This document shows positions 22,147 through 33,400 of a DNA stretch of 64,000 bases, in pieces. The notes under the pieces are model-generated. The model was given only the letters and a program-made list of their open reading frames with translations, made no database searches and had not been told where the DNA came from. A program made the translations under genes and the position numbers. Source of the DNA: Proales similis (lineage: Eukaryota; Rotifera; Eurotatoria; Ploima; Proalidae). The stretch is from assembly GCA_019059635.1 (NCBI GenBank), contig JAGVRJ010000001.1, positions 310,001 to 374,000 on the forward strand. The letters run 5' to 3'. Each line of letters starts with the position of its first letter. Within the stretch, counting starts at the first letter, position 1.

Positions 22147-24781
22147 TCAGCATTTGAGTAAATACTGCTCTGCTTTGAGCTCTTGGCGCAGAAGGCCGCT
22201 GAGCACAAGCTCTTCGTGGTAGACGGCTAGAGGAGGCAATTTTAGCGTGAAATGCGGGTGTGCGGGGCGGCAGGTACTTACGTATGTTGCGTAGAATGAA
22301 AGGACGAAGGATGGGCAGGTCGCGGGGCGAGCCGACCACGACATAAGAGCTGCGCAAGCCGCTCTGATGCGGGTTGGTGCAGGGCTGTGCGAACAGTGCG
22401 TGAGAGGGCGCGTCGGCCAGAACTTGACCGCCGCCCGATTCGATCATTTCTTTCAAGTCACTGTAACTCGGCCTGACGCTCGGACTGAGGTAGAACTTTA
22501 GCTGAGAGAATAGCGCCTTGTTCTGCTTGGCGCGTCGCAGCGATTCGCTCAGCTTGCATGAATAGTGTCGTTCGAATCGCTCGTCGTGCACTGCATAGTC
22601 GGACGCGTCCAGAAACGCGCCCTGCTTGCGACTGTCCAGCAGCCAGTTTAGATGCACCACGTGCTCGCAGGTGCTGATCGATTTCAACAGCTTGGCGGTT
22701 CGCTCAATCTTGTCGACGACCACGTGCGTCGCTTGGCTCGGCTGCTTGGCAATCACTGCGCCCAGGCTGATTGCGTCTGCCTGCAAGCGGCTCACCACGC
22801 TCGGCTCGATGCCGGTGAACAAGATGATCGGCAGCGCGGACTGAGCTCGACACCAGTCGAGTCCAGTTTTGCATTCGCTGGGCGGCGTCAGTGAGCGAAC
22901 GTAAGAAGATCCGTTGCAGGTGCGCAACGGCGCCGGCTTGCCGGCCACATCGCTCAGCTCGAGTGGCTGCTTCCAAGCGGGCACAAACTGCTTTATGAAT
23001 ATTGCATCGAACTTGAAATGGTCGCAGTCCAGTTTGGTGTACCGTTCGTTGACTGGACTCTGAAGAGCGTAGACGTTGCCGAGAAAGAGCTCCATGAGCC
23101 AGATGGCGTTGACCACTTTGACGTCGAGAGCGCGCGCGCGCGAGATCTTGTTGCCCGATGCGTTGGCCGCCACCACAAACGTGTTTATGTTGGACAGAGC
23201 GCTCGAGTACTTGCCGTTCAAGAGCCAGATCATGGTCTTCAGAATGAGCTTTTGTTTGCCCTCGAAGCCCGACGTGGTGATCACGTGCTGCGCCAGAGGT
23301 GCATTGCACGCGTCGAACGGCGACGGGTAGTGATAGGCGAGCCAAGGCGCTCGAGCCACCTGCTCCTGGAGCACGTCTTCGAGCCAGTAGATGCTGGCCA
23401 CTCGCTTCTGATCGCGCATCGCCTGTTCAAACTGCTCGCCTTGACGGTTCATGCAGATCACGTGCGTGACCGCTTTTGAGTCGTAAGTGTCGAGGACGCG
23501 GCCGCCGTGACGCTCGATCACTTGCTTCCACTCAGACAAGCATTCGGGCGTGAACAAGCTGCTGCAGGGCCGAATGAAAAACACAGAGCCGAGGAGGCAG
23601 TGCTCGCCGGGCACTTTGGACAACAAGTCGCCAAACAGCTGGTCCTTGTCATCTTCTTGCTCGTCCTCGTCCAGACTGAATGCGCTCGCCGGCGGCCTCG
23701 TTAAACTCAAATGAATTGGCAGCAGCTTCTTCTGCTCTTTCTGAACGGCCTGCTCGCTGGCACAAATCACGCTTTCGAATATTTCGTCCATGTCCGCGTT
23801 GAACGTTTTGCTCTTTTTTTCGTCGGAACGAGGCGAGTCGGACTGGCGCCGTTTGGCTGACGCCTTGCCGTCCGAGCTGCCCTCTTCCAGCATGCGATTA
23901 ATACTTTTCATTTCTTCGGCTAGAAAATCGGTGAGAATTATTTGCGGCTTGGCCTCGTCTAAAATGTTCAAATTTGATTTCTCGTTGGGCTCATCATCAG
24001 GCTGCTGCTGCTCATGTTCGTTGCTCTTCTGCTCAAGCAGCTGTCGATTGTCTTCGTTGTTCAGCAACAGCTTTGGATGATAGGCTTTCTCGTCTTGAAC
24101 TACGCCCTGCTCAATTGACTCCAACAGCCAGTCGGGTGTGACCAGTCTGATGGTCGAGCTGTCCAACTCCCTGCTTGCCTGGTCGTAGTTCATGCTGAAC
24201 GCGTGAGTCGCACTCTCTTTGGTGTGTGTGACTGCGCCGCCGTAGAACTGGAGCAGAGCTCTGACTCGCTTGCAAAGGCCCTCGTCGGTCAAGTTGACGT
24301 TAAGAGCACAGACATTGTCGAGCAGGCGACTAGAGGCCGAATAGGCTTGCTCAGGCATCAATGTGCCGCATTCAACGCTCTTCTCGACCCATTGGGCTCG
24401 AACTGCCTTGCACTGATAGACGTCTACCGCCTCGCTCAGGTCGCTTTCAAACGACGATCTGTCGTCGCAGATTACATGCGACACAAAGCGGCCGCAGTAG
24501 AGCTCTTGCTGTGCGCCGTTTGAATTTAGCAAATGCCGAATTTGCTCGGCGTTCGCCGAATTCAGCAGCAGGTAGCGAACGTTGGAGAATAGGAGCGAAT
24601 GGGACGCCTGATTAGTGAGCTCGTGCGTCTGCTCGTCTATTGTTTCCTCGTTTTGCTGCTGCTGTGGTTGCTGCTGCGGTTGCTCTTTATCATGCTCCTC
24701 TGCCTCGTCTTGTTGAGAGTGATCAACCGCCTCGGCTACGGCAAGCTCGACGTGCGCTTCCTTTTCGATTGTTTGTTCCAT
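22147..24781 (-). CDS. PAXIP1: PAX-interacting protein 1 (PTIP), multi-BRCT DNA-damage and chromatin factor
   Basis: Nuclear BRCT-repeat protein of the MLL3/4 methyltransferase and DNA-damage-response complexes. Two exons, 22282-24781 and 22147-22226, about 859 residues. After a glutamine/glutamate-rich head, the N-terminal BRCT pair reads LFSNVRYLLL...WVEKSVECGTLMP...LLQFYGGAVT, matching PTIP better than TOPBP1. A central acidic linker follows. The C-terminal BRCTs include HVVHLNWLLDSRKQGAFLDASDY and SLRRAKQNKALFSQLKFYLSP...MIESGGGQVLADAPS. The short last exon replaces an intron read-through tail and restores a PTIP-like end (VYHEELVLSGLLRQELK). The vertebrate glutamine-rich insert is much reduced. 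Head-to-head with MED28. Confidence 0.92.
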
Positions 24782-25202
24782 TGTTCATGCAACGCTCTTC
24801 GGTGCATGAATTCCGGCACTTGGCCTCGTCGATCTAATCTAATCGGTTGGCAATCTGCTTTGAGTCTTCAGGCTCCTGATTATGTCTAACGATGACAAGA
24901 ATATGAGAAATGAGGGCCGGGATGCGTGTTTTTATGAATTTCCGATTAATTGATTCAAGAGCTAATTGACACAATTCCTTGTTTGTGCTGGCTATGGCAC
25001 TAAGGCGCTGATTATGCTGATATGCCGGCCTGCTGCCAAACGCAGTCAAGTGTGTACACGCACGCACTCAATGCGTACACCCGACCCTCAGTACACAGAA
25101 GCAGCGACGACCAGCTTGTCCGATGCGAACGTTGTTCAAATTTGAAATCGCGCCGCATCGGCAAATTACGTGCATACACACAAACATCGGCTCGATTTGG
25201 AA
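24782..25202. promoter_or_regulatory. Bidirectional promoter region, PAXIP1 and MED28
   Basis: About 420 bp separate the start codons of two divergent genes, so both promoters should lie here. No clear TATA element or repeat was found. Confidence 0.5.
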
Positions 25203-25766
25203 ATGCAATCAGCAATGGCGCAGGCTGACGACTATGTGCCTTTGATTGAAGAGCTAGAGGCCTCATTGAAGGTGATTTGTTTGTTTGTTTTTATTGTCTC
25301 CGAGCTCAACGGACATGGTCGAAAGCAGAAATTCATTTCGGTCTACAACATCGAGCTGAAGGAAAATCGCACCAACCAAGAGCTGGCCAAAAAGTCAACT
25401 CTCAGCGAACAGAACAAGTCAAGTGAGTGTGCGCGACTTGGTTGTGCCAAGCGAGCCATTCAAACGCCATTTCAAAGACATTGAGAACAACGCAAAAGAC
25501 TTGTACTCGAAGGCGCAAAAGCTCGAACGCTTCTTTGTCCTCAGTCGGCTAGAACTGGCCAGAAGCGAGCCGGAGAAACTGGCCCAAGAAGTAAAGAAAA
25601 AAAAAAGCAGAGCAATGCAGACACATTTTAATGCAGCAACTTGTAGGAAATCGAATGCCTGCGAGCAGAGCTCAAGCGCAAAGAGAGCTTGCTAAAGGAC
25701 GTTGTCGACAAGCTTCAAGTGCACGAGAACAACCTGAAAGCGTTTGAGTCGTCGCTGGACGGCTAG
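25203..25766 (+). CDS. MED28: Mediator complex subunit 28
   Basis: Small coiled-coil subunit of the Mediator head, which links transcription factors to RNA polymerase II. Four exons are inferred: 25203-25271, about 25340-25421, about 25477-25590, and about 25648-25766. They join as DDYVPLIEELEASLK, a helical stretch, AQKLERFFVLSRLELARSEP, then EIECLRAELKRKESLLKDVV. The last block parallels the MED28 C-terminal coiled coil (ELxxELQRKDALVQKH). Two in-frame ATGs exist, at 25203 and 25215. Exon borders two and three are less certain than the others. The family call rests on motif order and size and not on one diagnostic motif. Confidence 0.8.
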
Positions 25767-25842
25767 ACGACACCCATGCTTGGCAAAGCTCACTGATGCT
25801 CAACAACTGATCCAAACCTCTTCGCCTTCGTTCCGTTTGCAG

Positions 25843-25863
25843 TTTATTTTTCGATTGAATAAA
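25843..25863. terminator. Overlapping convergent polyadenylation signals, MED28 and AAGAB
   Basis: Minus-strand AATAAA at 25843-25848 (for AAGAB) and plus-strand AATAAA at 25858-25863 (for MED28) lie within 21 bp. The stop codons are only 134 bp apart, so the two 3' UTRs probably overlap. Confidence 0.7.
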
Positions 25864-25900
25864 AAAGTCGCAAATCTGAGAGAGACACAAACGAGCGAGT

Positions 25901-26656
25901 CTAGGAGTCAGACTTGAGCTCGTCGTCCGATGAGTCGTCAATGCCTTCGAGTTCGGCCTCGTCGCCGCCCATCGCTTTCCAGTAGTTCTTTAGCACTTGC
26001 TCGGCGTACTTTTTCCTCTCGTCGAACTCCATTCCTTGAGCTTTCATTCGCATTTCGCTCAGGCCCATGAGAAGCTTCTCGAACTCTTCTGGATCGCCGG
26101 TCGACTCGCTCTGTCCACAGTCTGCGTCGTCGTCCACCGCTGTTGCTCCGACCCGAGTCGCTTGATTTCTCAGGATTCGATTTTTCCACTCGTGACCGAC
26201 CATCATGTCCATCATTTCGCTCAAACTTTCCACATTTTCCATATTTCTGACTTGGGCAGAGTCGACACGGACCTGATGGAATTCGCCCGGAAGGTGATCA
26301 AGATCTGCATGCGGCTCGTCTATTCCGATCAGGGGCACGTCGAGTGGCCTGACCGCTTCGAGTTTGGCCTTCAAATCAGGCTCGGACGGGTAATAAACAA
26401 CAAGAAGACACTCGATCGAATCGGTTTGAACCTGATCAAGTGATTCCGCTTTACTGAGTATGCGAACGGGCACATTGAGATCGTAATACTTTGTGGCAAT
26501 CTCCAGTCTCCATTCGTTGGATTCGTTCGTAAATTGAAATCGTTCGACACTGCTTCTCTTCTTCAGCTCTTCGGCCGACCAAGTGTTGAGCAAGTTGAAA
26601 AATTGCGACACGCGTTCGAGTGGCGCGAGAGCAATCACTGACGGCTCGACGCTCAT
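25901..26656 (-). CDS. AAGAB: Alpha- and gamma-adaptin-binding protein p34
   Basis: Cytosolic chaperone for assembly of AP-1 and AP-2 clathrin adaptors. Single exon, 251 residues (human about 315). The N-terminal half is the divergent GTPase-like fold of the family, with VPLIGIDEP in place of the usual NKxD-type loop. The C-terminal block FEKLLMGLSEMRMKAQ...KNYWKAMGGDEAELEGI matches the diagnostic p34 motif and is followed by an acidic tail. The start codon is the first ATG of the frame. Divergent from SCYL2, which also works with clathrin and AP-2; the pairing may be chance. Confidence 0.92.
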   Translation of the reverse strand: MSVEPSVIALAPLERVSQFFNLLNTWSAEELKKRSSVERFQFTNESNEWRLEIATKYYDLNVPVRILSKAESLDQVQTDSIECLLVVYYPSEPDLKAKLEAVRPLDVPLIGIDEPHADLDHLPGEFHQVRVDSAQVRNMENVESLSEMMDMMVGHEWKNRILRNQATRVGATAVDDDADCGQSESTGDPEEFEKLLMGLSEMRMKAQGMEFDERKKYAEQVLKNYWKAMGGDEAELEGIDDSSDDELKSDS

Positions 26657-26988
26657 CTCTCTTGAGGAAAAAATCTGAAATCGAGCAAAATCAATTCGTA
26701 TCCGTTTTAGAGACTTGAAGTGAATGCTCGACTAGGACACTGAAGGGCACGGGAATGCGCCTTGTTTCCCGATCGATCGAGTCGGCATTCGACAGACGAA
26801 TGAAAAGGCAAAGAAAAGTTGGCAAAATTTCGGCGCCGATGAATAATTTGAAGCTATCTGAATGCATGTCAGTTTAGACGGGTAGGAGAGCAGTCGGCAT
26901 AATTACAGCACAGACGACGACAACGACGACACCAACAACAACAAAGACAGAGCAATTCATTTCCCACCGCCATCGGCATTCAACCAAG
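26657..26988. promoter_or_regulatory. Bidirectional promoter region, AAGAB and SCYL2
   Basis: About 330 bp between divergent start codons. It contains an (ACG/ACA)-rich stretch near 26905-26945 in the presumed SCYL2 5' UTR. No other motif is evident. Confidence 0.45.
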
Positions 26989-29900
26989 ATGAGTCAGGTA
27001 AGATGGATCGAAATTGCATTGAACAGTCTCTATTCGGGCAAACTCGGTAAACGATTGCAATCGTCATGCAGCAGAAATCAAGCGCGCAGGACTACTTGGC
27101 CAAGGCCGGCACAGTCGGCAAAGAATATCTGAACATATTCAAGGCAAAGTTGGCGAGCACCATGGTAGACACGGTCTACCTGGCCGAGGGTCTGACAAAG
27201 ACCGTCCTGCCGGGCAATCCGGTCAATCGCGAGTACGAGATCACCGCCCATGTGGGCAGCGCGGGCCCAGGTCTGCTGTGGAAGATGTACGCCGGCTACA
27301 AAAAGTCAACTCGCCAAGAGGCGACCGTGTTCGTTCTTCACAAGCGAATGCTTGAGAGCTATCCGCGTCGTGACCGCGATCTCATTGTCGAGTCGTTTGT
27401 CAAGGGCGCCACTCAACTGGCCAGAATGAAGCATCCGCGCATTCTGAGTCTCCAGCACCAGGTCGAAGAGTCAAAGTAAGCGCATTTTGCCACGTTTCAT
27501 TCGACGGCCGAAACTGACTTGCTTGGCGCTGAATCAGAGACAGTTTGGCATTTGCCACCGAGCCCTGTTTCGCAAGTCTTGCGAACGTGCTCGGCAACCA
27601 CGAGAACATGCCCGCTCCTCTGCCTGATGAGTTTGCGCAGTACACTCTACTCGAGGTCGAGATCAAATACGGCCTCATGCAGGTTGGCTCACTCTGCCGC
27701 TGCTTTTTGCCAGTACACTGTGAAATCGAAACAGATCGCCGAGGCTCTCTCCTTTCTGCACAAGGACGTCAAGCTGCTCCATCGCAACATCTGCCCGTCT
27801 TCTATTGTGATCAACAGCAACGGCGCATGGAAGCTGGCCGGCTTCGAAATGCACGTGACCAACAACAACACGCCGGACGAATCGGTAAGACCACAACCCG
27901 ACCGCCACGCTTCTTTTTTCTTTTTAACGCAATTACCTGGAAAAGCTTAAATTCTCGTTCAAAGAATGGGACGGCTCGTTGTGCGACATTCTCAATCCGG
28001 AGCTCGAGTACTTTGCTCCCGAGTACGGAATATCGTCGACTTGCAGCACCAGCTCGGACATGTTCTCCTACGCCATGTTGTTCTTCGCCGTGTTCAACGA
28101 CGGCCAAACGCTCTACAAGTGCAACTCAAACTACCCGCAATACGTGCAGAACGTCGAAGAGGTTCGTGGTCACTTGCTTCACTCTTGCCTCGTCTAAAAT
28201 GAACGAGGCAACTGCATAAAGCTGCGACGCATGTCCTCGGCCAAGTTCAGCAAATTGCCCAACGAAGTCAGAGAGTACATAAAAATGCTCATGCACATTA
28301 ACCCGGAGCTGAGGCCCGAGGCCGGTCAAGTGGTCAAGGTAGATGTTCTCGAGATGGCACGATTTACTCGACTCACTCAAGACGCGATTGCGTTCTCAGA
28401 TTCCGTTCTTTGACGACGTGGCTGTCAAAACGCTCGAGTATCTTGACAGCTCTTTTCAAGTGGACAACCTTCAAAAGTCAATATTCTTCAAGAGTTTGCC
28501 GCAAATCATCGACAAACTGCCCCGAGTGAGTAGAAATCGAAAAAGAGTAAAGAGGCCATTCTGTGTGTCTGACTTGGCCGGTTAAAGAGAGTCTGTCTGC
28601 AGCGCATCGTTCCCTGTCTCGAGCAGGAGTTTATCAATCCGGACATGATTCCGTTTCTGCTGCCCAACATCTTTCTGATCGCCGAGCAGGCCAACAACGA
28701 CGAGTACGTGAAATACATCGTGCCGCGGATGCGCATCATTCTTCAACATCAAAAGCCAGTTCAGGTGCAGCCTCGTCGATGTATTTTCCATCGCTAAATT
28801 GATGCTCATGACCACTAGATATCGCTGATTGTCCTTCAACACATGGGCCTCATTCTGTCCAAAACGCCGGCGAGTGAGATTAAGGAGCACGTTCTGCCCA
28901 TGGTCTGCAGATCTCTAGAAAACGATCAGCTCGAAATTCAAGAGCTCTGTCTCTCCACTTTGCCCTCGTTCGCCGCTTTCATCGACGGACAGTCAATCAA
29001 GCAGCAGCTCATTCCGCGGATCAGGAAAATTTGCCTCGAGTCGAGCAGCACTAATGTGAGACGCCGTGAAATGCCGGCCGCTTGGCCTCGGCCTCACAAC
29101 CACTGCACTGCCGCTCTTTGTGATTTGTTTTTTTTTGTAGATTAAAGTCAAGTCGCTCATTTGTGTGGGAAAGCTGATCGAACACCTGGAGAAATGGGTG
29201 GTTCTGGACGATGTGCTGCCAATACTGGAGAAGATTCAGTCAAGAGATTCGACTGTGCTGATGGCCATGTTGGGCATATACAAAATAGTGATGAGCCACC
29301 CGAAGCTGGGCATCACCAAGGACTTGTTGGCCACTCGAGTTCTGCCGTTCATGATTCCAATCTCGATCGACAACAATCTCAACATGTCTCAGGTTGGCCC
29401 CCCAGACGCTTGTGCTCTAAGTGCCTCAGATCGTAATCGTTTGTTGGCCATGTCTAGTTCAACTCGTTCATGAGTCTGATCAAAGAAATGCTCGGTCAGA
29501 TCGAGAGCGAGCAGAGAAAGAAACTCGAGCAGATCGAGGCCATGGAAAAGGAAAAGTCGATAATTCCCTACTCAATTGCGAGCGGCCCGCAGCCGGCGAC
29601 CAAGACCGCCATCAAACAAAGCGAGTCGATGATGGACAAGCTGATGATTGGATACGGAGTCACCGAGCAAAAGCAGCCTCCGCCAAGCTTCCACCACTCG
29701 TTGGTGCCTCAACCAGCCGCAGCGAGCAATCCCAGTGCCACGTCGAATCGGACTAGTCCGTCGCCAGTCGCAGCGAGCTTCCAATCGGCGCCAGCGATTT
29801 CCAAAGCAACCTCCTATCACACCAGTTTGAATCAGTCGTCGAGTGGAGCGTCGATAATGCCGCAAGCAGACAATTTAATAAACAGGAATCTGGCAAGCTT

Positions 29901-30162
29901 GAGCATTCAGCCGTCGAATGCAGGCTTTCAAGCGCCCAACAGCATGTCAAACTTTAATCCAACTCAACTGAGTCAGCAGCAAGCGAATAGTAAATTAGGA
30001 TTTTTCGGAAACTTGAGTCTACCTCCTCCGCCGTCGGGGCCGAAAGTGCCCGTCGCCGACATGAGACCAATCAATCCGATGAGCAGTTTTCCCGCGTCTA
30101 ATTCACCGGCCGTCGCCAAGGGCAAAAACGCCCAAGACGAGCTCGCTGATCTTTTTGGTTAA
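26989..30162 (+). CDS. SCYL2: SCY1-like pseudokinase 2 (CVAK104)
   Basis: Clathrin-coated-vesicle-associated pseudokinase that binds clathrin and AP-2. A tiny first exon (26989-26997, Met-Ser-Gln) joins 27072-27475, and about ten further short-intron exons follow. The kinase-like N-terminal half has LLHRNICPSSIVINSNGAWKLAGF: the catalytic HRD aspartate is asparagine and the DFG position reads GFE, as expected for a pseudokinase. HEAT-like helices follow (for example LIEHLEKWVVLDDVLPILEKI). The disordered C terminus ends DELADLFG, a DLF-type adaptor or clathrin-box-like motif. An alternative ATG at 27066 inside intron 1 is in frame and would give almost the same protein. Polyadenylation signal at 30213-30218. 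Confidence 0.94.
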
Positions 30163-30212
30163 AGTATTTCCGTTCGTTTCAGTATAATTTATTCAAAACT
30201 TGATCGTGTCTC

Positions 30213-30218
30213 AATAAA
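30213..30218 (+). terminator. Polyadenylation signal of SCYL2
   Basis: AATAAA 51 bp after the stop codon. Confidence 0.75.
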
Positions 30219-30412
30219 GTTCGAATAAGCGTCAACTTTTCGAGGCTCTTGAATCGCTCTAGCGAGAGATTTCCGATCGGGACTGGATGGCCTTGGCCAC
30301 CTGAACAATTGTTTGGTTTGTTTTGCACACACGTGTGCATGCTACTCAAATAGAACAGACGGAAGAGCGCGGGCCAGATGCCATAGGCAAATTTAGTTGA
30401 CTCAAGTCAATC

Positions 30413-33400
30413 ATGAATAACCAGTCGAACATGGGAGGCCTGTTTGGCCTCTGCTCGCTGGCCGACGTGCTTGAGCATTTGCCTCTCGTCTCGCCAATGG
30501 AAGAGTACTTTAATCCAACTGCTGAGAGGATCGACTTGTTTGAAAACGCAAAACAGTTTGAAATGGGCCAGCAGCTGTTGAACTCAGACAGTGAGCCGTT
30601 GATAGATTCAATATTCGCCGCTCTGTCCACCGTTGACTCATCAGAGTGGCAGTTCCGAGTCGATTCAGTCCAAGCAGAGCCTGGCAAAAGTCAACTGATT
30701 CGAAATCTGCTGCTCAGGCATCCCGGTTCATTCAATTCTAACCAAGCTGCACCATCGAGCAGTTCTCACTCATCGAGGGGCCAGGAAGCAACGGCCAGCT
30801 CTGCGCCTTGTCCTCCTTTGAGCTCTCAATCAAATGTTCAAGTCAAGCAGGAGACTTCTTCGGAGCCCATAAAACCCAAGAGCTTCTACTCCAAGCCAGA
30901 GCCGCAGAAAAAAGCGGCCGACAGTCACCGACTCGGATCTGATATCAAGCAACAGTTGGCGCTGCCGGACGACTTTACGCCCGAGCTAATTTCGCAGCTG
31001 GCCGCCGAGGGCTATGATCTGGCGGGCGCGAGAAGAGCTCGTGGAAAGGCGCGATCCAACATGCAGGTGGAAAGCAGCGACGACGAAGACGAAAAAGATT
31101 CAGAGTTTGCAAAGATGCTCAAAGTTAAGAAAAAAGACAGCCACACGGTTGTGAAGCGGCCAGTGACAGGCGACGATCCAAACGAGCAGTTGAGCTACAA
31201 GCGTTTCATGCGGCTAGTGGACGAGCTGCTCGACTGCTGTGAGCAGGAGAGGACCGAAATGGCCGAGGACGAAGTGCCCAGTGAGTACTTGATGTCTCGT
31301 CACACTTGCGGCGAGCTCGTTCACGAAGCATACAAAATGAACGCCAACGGCCTGTTCGCTCAAGTCGGCAAGGACATGCTCCGCAAACTGCAGACTCTTC
31401 TCTACTTCAACATAAAAGACGGCACCCGGTCTTGGATGGGCTCGGACGCGGCCCAGGACGACAACGAGCGCCTGCTCAGAGACCTGCTCGGCGAGAAGGT
31501 GCTGAGAGCGGCCGACGCCTGTCTGGTGGCGCTCTTGATCATGAACTCTGACGTCAGCCGCGAGCTGGTTGTCGAGGACACTCTCGAGCAAATCGCATCG
31601 TTTTTGAAGCTTCAACTCCTTGACGCCATTTTCCCGCAGATGGACGCCACCTATGCAGCGGCGCCCGTCTCCAAGCAAAAGAAAAAGGCGTCGGCCAGCT
31701 CGGTCAAAGTGAAGCGCGAGCTTCAACATCTCTACAATCGACTGCACGACATACTCGGCCAGTTGACTCTGCTCGTGCAACGCATCACGCCGCTCACCGA
31801 CACAATTGTGATCGGACTCAGCTCCTCGGCGCTCATGTGCTTCTTTGTGGACAACATTAGCGATTTACAGCTCGAGTGCATTCGTCTCTACACCAATCTG
31901 TACAGCTTTTATGACCAGCATCGCGAGCTGATGCTCGACGAGCTGCGCTCATCCTTTCTCAAGTCGTCGTGGAGCAAACGAACCAGTCAGCGAGCGTTCA
32001 AGTGTGTGGGCGGCGAGTCAATTGCAATTCTGACCGCCCTGTTGCTTGAGATCGTTCAGTCGGAGACAGAGGTCAAATACGACGAGGAGAACGACGACGC
32101 CGGCAACCAGCCGCCAGTGGACGAAGAGCAAAGGAACGAGCAGCTCGAGACCAAAGCCCTCACCGCCTACGAAGGAGCGACTCAAACGGCCCGCAAGCTG
32201 CTCGGCGTGTTTTACTCAAAATGCAAGAACAAGCAAGCAGACTACGATCATCGGCCTCTGTTCGAGCAGTTCATCGCCGATTTGCTCAGCGTGGTCTACA
32301 AGCCCGAGTGGCCGGCGGCCGAGCTCATGCTCAATCTAATGGGAATGATGCTCGTCTCTCAGATTCAGAGCGAACAGGGCGATGTGAGCACCCGAGTGAA
32401 CTCAATCGAGTACCTCGGCCAGATTGTGTCTCAGCTACGTCGCGACACTCTCGAGCACAAAAAGCAGCCTGAACGAGTCGAACAGGTCCTGAGCAAGGTG
32501 GGCGGAGAGAAAACCGCTGCCGAGCTGCAAGAGGCACTGATCGGCTACTACGAAACTCTGATCGAACAGGACCAGAGCGTACGATACGCCAAGAGCTTTC
32601 TAATCGCCCAGTGGCTCAAGGAGCTCAGCGAGCAGGAGACACGCGTCGAAGAGTTTGGCCAAGAACGTGTGCAGGCGCAGAGCGAGAAGCAGGCCGAGAG
32701 AGGCCGTCTGCTCAAGTGGCTGAGGATCAAACGGAGCCCGAGCTCGCTCACTCTGCAGGCAGACGAAGCGTTCATACTGGCCAAGTACCTGTGCTCGATG
32801 AGACACTCGTTCGACAAGAACTTTGACTTTTACCTCATGAGCATATTGAATCTGACCGGCAGCGGGGGCGAGGTGCCCACACAAGTGCGCTCCAAAGCGA
32901 TCAAGTGCCTGTCGAGTGTGGTCGAGGCCGACTGTCAAATCTTGCTCAAGACAAAGGTGTTTGCTTGTGTGCAGGCCAATCTGCTGCATCCGACGATCAG
33001 CGTGCGCGAGGCGTGCGTCGATCTTATCGGACGCTTCATCACTCTACGGCCCGACTTGACCGAGCACTACTACGAGCTGTTGGCCGCCCGAATTCTGGAC
33101 GTGGGCGTCAGCGTGCGCAAGCGAGTCATTCGAATATTCCGCGACATTTGCCTCAACCAGGCGCAGTTCGCGCACAAGGCGTCCGTGTGTGTCAAGATAT
33201 TGCGTCGAATCGGCGACGAGGAGGCGATCAAGAAGCTCGTGGTGGACATGTTCTTCACATTGTGGTTCGCGCCGACCAACGACTCTTCTCAGGCGCTCAT
33301 CGACCGCGTGATGCACCTGATCGACGTTGTCAGCCAGCTGAACTCGGTGTCGCCGGCCGCCACTTTGGACGCGTTCGAACAGCTGTTCGCTCAGATGATC

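Noticed and set aside
22147-24781. TOPBP1 as identity of the BRCT protein
   Set aside because: The first BRCT pair and the C-terminal pair follow PTIP order and wording, and the number of BRCTs is nearer six than the eight or nine of TOPBP1.
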